DNA from: Daedaleopsis sinensis
Lineage: Eukaryota; Basidiomycota; Agaricomycetes; Polyporales; Polyporaceae
Assembly (NCBI GenBank): GCA_033807695.1
Contig: CM066304.1
Span: 1,860,001 to 1,924,000, forward strand
Reading direction: 5' to 3'
Length of the DNA: 64,000 bases
Under the pieces are notes generated by a model. It had not been told where the DNA came from, did no database searches, and was given only the letters and a program-made list of their open reading frames with translations. Numbering within the stretch: position 1 is the stretch's first letter; each line of letters opens with the position of its first letter. The position numbers and the translations under genes were made by a program. This document shows, piece after piece, positions 58,701-64,000 of this stretch.

Positions 58701-60472
58701 GTCGACGAGAAGGCGTACCAGAGCGCGCTCGGCTTGCTCATGTACGCCATGCTCGGAACCCGCCCGGACCTCGCGTTCGCAGTGGGCGCACTGAGCAAGC
58801 ACGCCGCCTGTCCCGGCGAGGAGCACTGGACCGCGCTTATGCGCGTCTTCAAGTACCTGCGCGGCACGACCGACAGGAGCCTCGTGTTCGACGGCAGCGC
58901 AACCTGCCCCGAGAACGGCTCGCTCGTCGGGTACGTCGACGCTGATTGGGCCGGCGACATCAACGATCGTCGCTCAGTCACAGGGTACGTCTTTACGCTC
59001 TCGAATGCAGCCATCAGCTGGCAGTCGAAGAAGCAGGCCTCGTGCGCCCAGTCCAGTACTGAGGCTGAGTACATCGCGCTCGCATCCGCCACCAAGGAGG
59101 CCCTCTGGCTGAGGATGTTCCTCTCCGAGATGTTCAGCACGACGTACGACACTCCCAGTGGCACAGGAACCCTGCTCCTCGTCGACAACCAGTCTGCGAT
59201 GGCGCTCGCAAAGAACTCCACCTTCCACGATCGGACGAAGCACATTGCCGTCCGTCATCATTTCATCCGCGATGAAATTGAGGAAGGGCGCATCCGCGCT
59301 GAGTACGTTCCCACTGGCGACCAGGTTGCCGACGTCCTCACCAAGGCCCTTGCGAGGGAGAAGCACGAACGCTTCTGCGCTGGTATGGGTACCGTAAACT
59401 AGCCTTCATTTCTGACTCGTTTTCTCCCCTTGAACCCACACCACATTCGTTTTTGTTTCTTACTCCTACATGCATTGACATTCGTACACTACGCTGACCC
59501 ATTGAGTGGGCGTATTGAAAGTAGTTACCTACGTAGTAGTACACTGGACATCGTAGTACTGTACAGTCGCTCGGTAAGCGCTCTAGCTTACCTAAGCGCA
59601 CCCTTTTCCTTTCGAGTCCTCGTGTCTCTCTTTTCCTCAGCTCTTGCTACGCATACGCTGAGGTAACGTTCTTTACTTGTTCTACTGTAGAGATACTCGA
59701 CTGACATGTTTGTAGTCTGACTGTCTCTACCAGGTATAATATATACAGCTCTTGCTACGCATACGCTGAGTCTGACTGTCTCTACCAGCCCCCTCTGCTA
59801 TTTGAACAGAGCCATGGTGCTACCCAGCTCAGCAGGGCGCGCCGTAGGCGTGGTCGCCGGGTTCCTCCGCAGTGTGGACGTCGCCGCGGCGACACCAAGG
59901 GGGGGAGAGGGCCGTGCAGTCGTCAAGCTCGGGGTGTTGAGCGTCGGGAAGGGGTAGGCTGGGGGTACCGGAGTCCGCATTGTCGGTGACGGAGGGAGGG
60001 CATCCATATCGTCCCCAGTCGCATCCAATATCATCGTGCCGGATAGCCACGGGTTCGTGGTGTTTTGGGTCGAGCCGTCTACTCGGAGCAGAGGCGTCGT
60101 GGGCGGAGCAATGCGTGGGCGGGAGTGGTGCCGGTCCCCATCTGGCGTCGGTGTTCCCGCCCACGGCCTCTTCCTCGGGGCCAGTGATGTCGGGGGTCGG
60201 GACGGGGCTCGGGTGAAGTCGAAGGAGAAAGTCGGGTGGTGGGTCGCTGGTGGGGTGGAGGGGGGCTCCAAGACACTCGCCAGGGGGCCGGAGTTGTTCC
60301 CGGCACTCATCAAGGTGTCCGTCAGAGCGGGGCGGGCAGGAGAGGGACGGGGAGCTACAACTGGCTGGGGCCGCACGTCGCGCGAGGGGTCGGGTTCGGT
60401 GCCGTGCGAGGGGTCAGGCTGGCTCCTGAAGACGCATGGCCCCGATTGGTGGCATGTTTTCGTCTGTCGCAC
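43648..60472 (-). CDS. LINE ORF1: gag-like nucleic-acid-binding protein (split by a Copia element)
   Basis: Coding pieces are 60472-59809 and 45209-43648; together they are 2226 nt and open throughout (about 741 residues, start uncertain). The junction reads STMARAEAGPEPEPMDVDPP once the Copia element and one GAGCC duplication are removed. The N-terminal part is Pro/Thr-rich. The middle has a conserved gag-like region (FQLVPPEPAPS, GRVWSFEAITFFAYPITFEM, MEPPTTDVRAWRAWAAELRA). A zinc-knuckle-like C-x2-C-x4-H-x4-C (VACQGCRSTAHPAHLCPFPR) lies near the C-terminus, followed by a Gly/Arg-rich tail. Such proteins bind the element RNA in the ribonucleoprotein particle. The frame overlaps the start region of ORF2, as is usual. 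Confidence 0.8.
45215..45510 (+). repeat. 5' LTR of the Copia element
   Basis: Begins TATTGAAAGTAG and ends TATTTGAACA. It contains a duplicated internal phrase, CTCTTGCTACGCATACGCTG (about 45341 and 45451). A TATAATATATA box lies at 45437-45448. The following bases (GGTTATGAGCCCTGTCAG) are the likely primer-binding site. Confidence 0.93.
45511..45528 (+). other. Probable primer-binding site of the Copia element
   Basis: The sequence immediately 3' of the LTR, GGTTATGAGCCCTG, is where tRNA priming of minus-strand DNA is expected. The particular tRNA was not identified. Confidence 0.5.
45615..59402 (+). CDS. Copia gag-pol polyprotein (split by TIR element copy 2)
   Basis: Coding pieces are 45615-47215 and 56537-59402: 4467 nt, one open frame of 1488 residues when joined. 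Gag contains TTWKYRITRILMQRGLWNIV and a zinc knuckle C-x2-C-x4-H-x4-C (CGYCKKLNHTKDEC, about residues 258-271). The aspartic protease motif is WIVDSGASAH (about 336). The GAG-pre-integrase motif is WHNRLGHLSVDAV (about 497). The insertion splits the PKPC/GTCMAGKQ junction at codon 534. Then come the integrase (DTYIDQFSRHL, FLHTDGGGEYDN, TPQENGVAERMN), reverse transcriptase (CKWVFKIKRGPDG, HQMDVKSAFLNGDLDEEIFM, YVDDMLIFG), and RNase H (YVDADWAGDINDRRSVTGY, SSTEAEYIALA, KHIAVRHHFIRDE). No internal stop was seen, so the element was probably competent before it was hit. Confidence 0.95.
47216..48315 (+). repeat. Left terminal inverted repeat of TIR element copy 2
   Basis: Near-identical to the arms of copy 1. 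Its inverse partner is 48901-49610 plus 56140-56529. Confidence 0.87.
47698..47949 (+). CDS. 83-residue frame in the arm of TIR element copy 2 (left)
   Basis: Same predicted peptide as at 40733-40984. Coding status unproven. Confidence 0.3.
   Translation: MKRHDCRLILFAFLSTIGWCMVPIALPSRILYMLQLGHKPPDYDGILAYTSSKCAYSLIQRTPLDSRVLWRTREQIPWSYMQN
49267..49518 (-). CDS. 83-residue frame in the arm of TIR element copy 2 (right)
   Basis: Same predicted peptide as in the other arms. Coding status unproven. Confidence 0.3.
   Translation of the reverse strand: MKRHDCRLILFAFLSTIGWCMVPIALPSRILYMLQLGHKPPDYDGILAYTSSKCAYSLIQRTPLDSRVLWRTREQIPWSYMQN
49810..52215 (+). CDS. KDZ transposon protein with CxC5- and CxC6-like cysteine clusters, probable transposase
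   Basis: Five exons (49810-50143, 50197-50352, 50403-50855, 50915-51738 and 51796-52215) give 728 residues, all phases consistent. The start is MISLETVYVNLPEEVRLRTS. A CxC5-like cluster begins FPPTRVCDRSYCPGRRL and continues YSVHLYCYDCQTTYHNNYV and IRTYYAGYPEYIQVSEHSFV. The CxC6-like cluster includes FRHWCSKCYRKFKEPD, VLVCDGIQMGRPCCGVRHC, HRFCRGHEGKEAECVVSGCS and RTCHIAAH. A Ser/Thr/Ala-rich linker of about 130 residues follows. The C-terminal domain has FGRNRTHNEQLFVRPCGTVV, GIIVFDNGCSMYKHLEHIGD, VDVFHWKCKHKKSDEACSVH and NTSIAEQTNVWFGGYRAIV, with conserved Asp, His and Glu positions of a DDE-like fold. It is expected to catalyse movement of the element; no disabling mutation was seen. Confidence 0.85.
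52267..52450. repeat. Minisatellite between convergent KDZ genes
   Basis: Three to four imperfect units contain GTCGTTCGCTTTTATACCTC and TTCGCTTTCGCTGGCACGCT (unit about 37-46 bp) just after the KDZ transposase stop. This region should hold the 3' ends of two convergent transcripts. Confidence 0.8.
52506..53941 (-). CDS. GRF zinc-finger protein of the KDZ transposon, with two SUMO-interaction-like motifs
   Basis: Exons 53941-53768 and 53714-52506 give 460 residues. The N-terminus has a GRF-type zinc finger: WQCEHCTKKCKPQVCRSDD, then KGNRGRSFVVCHP and the TVFFRW end that characterises the fold. The second Cys pair is completed only after splicing. A second cysteine-rich patch follows (SCGFRTCSFKIAKTCPHAMC, then SLHCALVGGC). 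The middle carries a basic stretch GRRVAKKLKVV, a likely nuclear signal, and a Ser/Pro/Ala repeat region (ARSPARSPAPARSQPS). Near the C-terminus are two hydrophobic-acidic motifs, SCVIDLTLDDDS and VDIDLTIEDE, that match the SUMO-interacting consensus. GRF fingers bind single-stranded nucleic acid in other proteins; a role in transposition or in targeting chromatin is inference. Confidence 0.78.
54337..55851 (-). CDS. KDZ transposon-associated cysteine-cluster protein
   Basis: Single exon, 504 residues, starting MATSSSTPLSWQPTLTFVDQ. The N-terminal cluster is CANRGCKHTKVSAKCTKGLC, then SMCCVSLLDACSYPSHDRKR, a treble-clef-like zinc site by spacing. The middle has a helical segment (EADRRRRDEAEILRRENIIA) and a folded-looking block (TTIDYILTWPTFALSQSPEV, ARYWDTQKMSKPFHLVTGQL). 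Then comes a Ser/Pro linker with KPQRGKRKFDD. The C-terminal domain (RWPDEFYACDVAHGFYLIAR, FAEVFPGVPFAASTFYANWK) resembles domains of unknown function found beside KDZ transposases. It lies inside the element, on the same strand as the GRF gene and convergent to the transposase. Confidence 0.72.
   Translation of the reverse strand: MATSSSTPLSWQPTLTFVDQKRCANRGCKHTKVSAKCTKGLCSMCCVSLLDACSYPSHDRKRTQEHAARMAQPKLHGPWSVMHPLPADIPNTNRIRPLVLNPPASQFPPTPPVSQLTPSPQLWAAATEPDTIHLDFPTQSTEVEAASERRHRKPFKDGDWKTSWMCQEADRRRRDEAEILRRENIIAMRQSCRVAYWGKDTDAGPLRTTIDYILTWPTFALSQSPEVLALLDVSADDYIDTYMVTARYWDTQKMSKPFHLVTGQLLLFRRRGVTTCNGIDAVIGEAVGEHCTQPHPTPPTLSVTVIAPKPQRGKRKFDDVLACDDSERPSASPRLSISHTTANTAVSLSPDILSPTTSLSPASSYDYRSPSPASTPLLVTPVSTTTIGLGLSDQDVQNSIHIPPRARWPDEFYACDVAHGFYLIARKIIHACNGRRKTAVSKTAMFAEVFPGVPFAASTFYANWKFWTDCTEQEREDLARTPRTQAGRWKICRQHLHSWTSRTR
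59513..59808 (+). repeat. 3' LTR of the Copia element
   Basis: 296 bp, same ends as the 5' LTR; about three substitutions separate them by eye. The GAGCC target duplication follows directly. Confidence 0.93.
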
Positions 60473-60612
60473 CCGCTCGCGCAGACTGTGGTACTGACTC
60501 CTGGGGGTTATGCAGCAGCGGTGCTGCGGCAGGCCGGACAGTCGCCGTCGGCAGCATGGCCATCGGGTCCTGGGAGTAGGCTCATCAGCGCATGAGGATT
60601 AGAGGAGGCTGG

Positions 60613-60960
60613 CTAGTGGGCTACCTCTCCGCCGTCTCCCGGCTCGTACACTTCCAAGAGGCCGAAGCCACTAGGGCGGAGAGGTCGATTGGCGGGATCA
60701 GAATCAGGGCGTGGAGGAGAGGGCGGGTGGGCCATTTCGACGTCCGGAGGCGCGAGGGGAGCCTCAGTGGACGTGCGGCGGGAGGACCGGCGTGTCACTA
60801 CTGTCCAGCCCGCATTCTCTTCCGGGTAGGGCTGCGGATCGGGCGTGACCGAGGTGATAGCAAGTGCATCCAGATTGACGCGTTCTCCGCGCGGCGGGGG
60901 GCGCTGTCGGACTCGTCTAGTGCCACGTGCGCGTTGCTGGCCGCGGGGCGGGCGGGGCAT
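60613..60960 (-). CDS. Upstream LINE frame, possible N-terminal part of ORF1
   Basis: 115 residues starting MPRPPRGQQRARGTRRVRQR and containing ENAGWTVVTRRSSRRTST; the WTxVTRR phrase is common near the start of LINE gag-like proteins. It is Arg/Pro-rich and ends at a stop, in a different frame from the downstream ORF1. Either the LINE has a frameshift at about 60475-60615, a separate leader frame, or a small intron. The 5' boundary of the LINE lies at or beyond 60960. Confidence 0.5.
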   Translation of the reverse strand: MPRPPRGQQRARGTRRVRQRPPPRGERVNLDALAITSVTPDPQPYPEENAGWTVVTRRSSRRTSTEAPLAPPDVEMAHPPSPPRPDSDPANRPLRPSGFGLLEVYEPGDGGEVAH

Positions 60961-61839
60961 GGTTAGAGTGCAAGGTAGGGCAACAAGAGTGCGGAGGCAG
61001 GCAGGAAGTCGAGGAGGAATATAGGGCGCAGTATCGCGGCTGGAAGTGCTCTCAGAGCGGACTGGTAGGTCTCAGGTCTGTTGGGGGCGGAGTATCATCT
61101 TAAGTAGCCAGTCTCAGCGCGCCAGTCCAGTTCCACAGCTGTAGGCTCGTATAGCAGAGCGGGAGCTAGTAGCGCGGAGGCAGGCGAGTGGTTTCTGCCC
61201 CCGCAGGTGGCGGTTGCACGGTCGGGCGACTGCCGCCGGGGTCCCGGTACCAGGGGTCCATCCAGAGCATATTGCAAAGTACCGGGCAGCGAGTGTGGGT
61301 CATGGTTCATCCAGTCAAGAGCCTTCGCGGTTCGTGCGGCCAGCGAAGTTATCCGAAGTCTCGCGAAGCACGCAGCGTCGCGACCGTGTCATGAGGGACC
61401 AGTAATTTCCGATGTGTAAGGAGGTCCGCACGCTCAGGGTGTTCACAGCGGTGGAGCGACCCAGGTAAGTGAGCTCCAAGTTCCACGTGCAGTCTGCTCA
61501 AATGTTGGTCCAGCATCTAGCGTAGCGTAATCGCCGTTCAAGGGGGAATTCCGATCGGGGTTATTGAGAAGCGGGATGAAGGTTCGCCCCCTAGGATCCA
61601 CGAGGGTGGGCTGGGTCATCTCCGTGCTCCTATCTGCGCTCGACAGGTCTATCATGCCACAGAGCATCTTAGACATGCTCGGAAGTCTGGAGAAGCATCG
61701 TCTTGGGCCCGCCTTGGGTCCGTCGGTATGTTTAGTGCCGGTGTCCCTTCTAGACGGCGGCTTAGGCTTATGAAGACTCGCAGGGTCTCCGCTTCCGTCG
61801 TGCCTCGGGTACCTGCCGCACCTGTAGTGCATTGTCAAG
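60961..61839. other. Probable LINE 5' UTR and host junction, no gene recognised
   Basis: About 880 bases without a convincing gene. The host junction must lie here, but neither a target duplication nor continuation of the membrane-protein copy could be seen. Confidence 0.45.
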
Positions 61840-62780
61840 ATGTCGTCCAGTTCAGTCAACAACAGCACCAAAGGCGAGGATGTCTGGCTACCCGTTAACG
61901 CAGATGGCACCTTCGTGGACGAGAAGAAGGTGGGAGGCCAGCAGCGCGATGATCTGCTGCAGCTCGGGGCCGGTAGTTTTTGGTGTGTGTTGTGCGTCAG
62001 TTCAGCTATCATTAACGTCTCACCTATCGCGCAGCGCAAGGTACCCTGTACCGGACTTGAGCAAGTTTGCGTTCTACAGCGAGGCGCTCTACAGGTGGGG
62101 GATAGCACACAGAGTGTGGGCGGGGCTAACTTATGCAGTTAGTCGCCTTCGACGGTTTATGACTATCAGCGACGCTTGAGGGCCGCTGTTCGCCCTCAAC
62201 TGTCCGCCGTCTGTCGTGCAGTGGGAAAGGCTCGATGACACCTACAAGATACTGAGCCTCGGAGGCCAGCCAGTGTATTTCTGGGCAGTAGCGTTCCTGG
62301 ATACAATTACCACAAGTCGAAGCGCAAACGACCAGAGTGTTACAGCGAGTCTGTTATTGACCTATATGACCCGCGCTCAGGCCGTGGCTCTGAAAGATCT
62401 ACTGCATCCCTACACATCTCCATCGCGCGCAAAATTTGACGGCTTGCAGATAGTGAGCGTACGGGGGTATGATAACGTATGTGCACACGCACTTCAGTTT
62501 CCAGTGCAACTGACCATTTCTTCACTGGTAGATTGCCGACCACGTGTACGACGCACGCAAGACCTTCCTGTTCTCCCGCCGTCTCCCCCATCTCAGTCCC
62601 GAGGACATCAAGCCGTTGGATCTCCTGAACGTGGAGTTTGTCATTGTGGAGAAAGTCTTGAACGGGAGTACCGTCCGTCAAGTACACGGGAGAAATACTT
62701 ATCTCCTCTGGTCCTCGCCGGTGGTGGAGGACGGTTCGGTTATGCACGATGCTGGTTCGTCGCTCGCCTCTTTCTCCTAG
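61840..62780 (+). CDS. Protein of unknown function (four exons)
   Basis: Exons 61840-61982, 62035-62113, 62222-62452 and 62532-62780 give 233 residues, phases consistent and introns 52-108 nt. The start is MSSSSVNNSTKGEDVWLPVN. The body is mixed alpha/beta, without a signal peptide or membrane segment: ARYPVPDLSKFAFYSEALYR, WERLDDTYKILSLGGQPVYF, LKDLLHPYTSPSRAKFDGLQ, VYDARKTFLFSRRLPHLSPE and LDLLNVEFVIVEKVLNGS. No family was recognised. The composition is that of a real globular protein and the conserved-looking blocks run across the junctions. The exon 2 donor (GTGTGG at 62114) is the least certain junction. It is the first gene beyond the stack of nested elements. Confidence 0.6.
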
Positions 62781-63675
62781 CAGTCAGGTCTGCTCTCTTC
62801 ATCAAGCAGCAGGTCTGGTTCAATGCGCTGCGGTAGCCCGCCAAACCGGCAGCAACTCCGCCAGTCGTGGGGAGCCGGACCCCAGTGGTGTTAGTTTCGC
62901 GGGGTTCTCCGGTGCGAGGTTTATCACATAGCTATGTATCATTGGGGTGGCGGAATAGGCGCGACGGCTTCGTGTGTAGTGTGGTAGTGAAGGAAATCGG
63001 ACTCGTTGTCGCGCATGGCCATGCGGGTTGCGGTGTCATAGACCGTCCAAGACCCAGCAGTTCGTCACGGACACGACCCACTCAGCTAGATATCTAGGAG
63101 GCGCGTCGTCGCGCTTGTAAATTGTCGTTCTAGCGCACACCAATACATATCGAGCATTTGGTGCCGCCGCCGCGTCTGGCGTCAGGCAGGTGCCCGGCTC
63201 GGATTCTGCTGGTGATCATGCAGCGGGTTCGGGATTCGTCGCGCGGTTTGTCCGCCAAGATAGTTATCCGGACGATCATACAGTGACGCCGCCGCGCTGG
63301 GTGTATCATCTCATGATTCGGCGCGCAAGCGGTGCGCGCGTAAAGCCGTTGCACTTCCCGCCTGTTCGTTCGCCGCTCATTGCAGGGCGTACTATCCGTG
63401 TCTGTGCAGAGAAGCAGCCATGTCATCGCTGCGGCGCAGCGAGACTCGCTGGCGCAATTCCCGTTTCCCGTATTATTCCCAGGGGCGTAGGTACTTGTAG
63501 TGGTGGTGCCGTGGAGGGCAGCAACTATTGTTGTCTCCCGCCCGCCGGTCCAATCGGCGGCGTCCCGCTCCATTCCGCACATCGCGGGCAAGAAGCCAGG
63601 ATCCTGAGGGGCGGGCGGCGTGGGCATGCAAGGCGGCGCTGTCAGGGCCGTACGAGCCAACGTTCGTACTTTAGC
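62781..63675. other. Stretch with no clear gene
   Basis: Overlapping frames on both strands (plus 63190-63702, minus 63130-63660) each run for about 170 codons but have no recognisable domain. At most one could be real. The plus frame has a few cysteines (QPCHRCGAARLAG); the evidence is not enough for a call. Confidence 0.4.
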
Positions 63676-63999
63676 CTAAACAGGGTATTTGACGTGAGAT
63701 AGAAGTTGTGCAGGGTCGCGCGGATTAGTAGTAGTTCGCAGGGCTTCGCGCGGGTTCGCAGCGATTCTTGCTGCTTCTCGGGCAGAGGGGATCGTGCGTC
63801 CTGCAGGGGACTGCCGCGCGTCGGGTTCGGGAGTAGTCGGCCCGCCAGCCGTTGTGCGCGCTCCGCACCTGCGTTCCAGCCTGTGCTGTCCCGTGTCCGC
63901 TATGTTGTCCTCGTCCACTATCTCAGAGCCCGCCTCGGCTGCGCTCGAGCCTCGCCGGCCAAGTCCGCGCAAGAAGTCGCGATCGTCTCTGTTCTCCAT
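63676..63999 (-). CDS. Possible 5' end of a minus-strand gene at the right edge
   Basis: 107-codon frame starting MENRDDRDFLRGLGRRGSSA two bases inside the window edge; acidic then Arg/Pro-rich, no domain recognised. It may be the first exon of a gene, or an internal exon of one entering from outside the window. Low confidence. Confidence 0.3.
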   Translation of the reverse strand: MENRDDRDFLRGLGRRGSSAAEAGSEIVDEDNIADTGQHRLERRCGARTTAGGPTTPEPDARQSPAGRTIPSAREAARIAANPREALRTTTNPRDPAQLLSHVKYPV

Positions 64000-64000
64000 T

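Larger units (their letters stand above)
45215..59808 (+). mobile_element. Ty1/Copia LTR retrotransposon containing nested elements
   Basis: Flanked by 5-bp target duplications GAGCC (45210-45214 and 59809-59813) inside LINE ORF1. Two 296-bp LTRs (45215-45510 and 59513-59808) differ at about three sites by eye (G/A-type transitions at positions equivalent to 45327, 45369 and 45400), so insertion is fairly recent. The domain order protease, integrase, RT, RNase H is that of Copia. The element is interrupted at 47216-56529 by TIR element copy 2; without it (and one duplication) its length is 5273 bp, normal for Copia. Confidence 0.95.
35358..60960 (-). mobile_element. Non-LTR retrotransposon (LINE with RNase H, Tad1-like), containing nested elements
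   Basis: Minus-strand element. The 3' poly-A appears as T(10) at 35358-35367, a 140-bp 3' UTR follows, then ORF2 (stop at 35508), and ORF1 further upstream. The 5' end is not delimited: the most upstream element-like frame begins at 60960, and no target duplication of the bases before the poly-T was found beyond it. Copy 1 of the 2785-bp TIR element (40251-43035) interrupts ORF2, and the Copia element (45215-59808) interrupts ORF1. Without them the element is about 8.2 kb. Confidence 0.88.

Noticed and set aside
63130..63702. Overlapping 170-codon frames on both strands
   Set aside because: No domain, and they exclude each other; left as unassigned.

Overview
The window comes from a filamentous basidiomycete fungus, most likely an Agaricomycete. 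The genes have many GT-AG introns of about 50-70 nt and GC-rich coding sequence. The proteins are of basidiomycete type: a RING/PH/vWA mating-pathway scaffold, a multi-exon P450 and fungal ARG7. The mobile elements (Tnp2-type, KDZ-type, RNase H-bearing LINE, Copia) are typical of that group. Every call was made by eye from the sequence; no database search was run.

Positions 1-22000 are an ordinary gene block. It holds acetyl-CoA carboxylase (minus strand, cut by the left edge), ribosomal protein eL33 (minus), mitochondrial ornithine acetyltransferase ARG7 (plus), and a Ser/Thr-rich protein with an N-terminal cysteine cluster (plus). These are followed by a 13-exon cytochrome P450 (minus) with an apparent internal frameshift, and a Far1/Ste5-like scaffold (plus). 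The RING finger of the scaffold is split by a 1.76-kb repeat-filled intron.

Positions 23102-31545 are the remains of an FAD-dependent oxidoreductase. It carries a 335-bp MITE and a 7.1-kb Tnp2 transposon (three genes, 7-8 bp target duplication), and it loses its 3' end at about 31545. Positions 31550-35357 hold a tandem family of small single-pass membrane-protein genes with a conserved upstream block: two complete copies and one fragment.

Positions 35358 to about 61000 are a stack of mobile elements inside one another. A LINE lies on the minus strand, and its poly-A tail abuts intron 1 of the third membrane-protein copy. The LINE was hit by a 2785-bp element with 1.1-kb terminal inverted repeats (copy 1) and by a 5.3-kb Copia retrotransposon. 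The Copia was hit by copy 2 of the same element, and copy 2 was hit by a 6.5-kb KDZ-type transposon. Removing each insertion with one copy of its target duplication restores an open frame, and both copies of the 2785-bp element come out at exactly the same length.

The last 3 kb holds a four-exon gene of unknown function and a possible gene start at the right edge.
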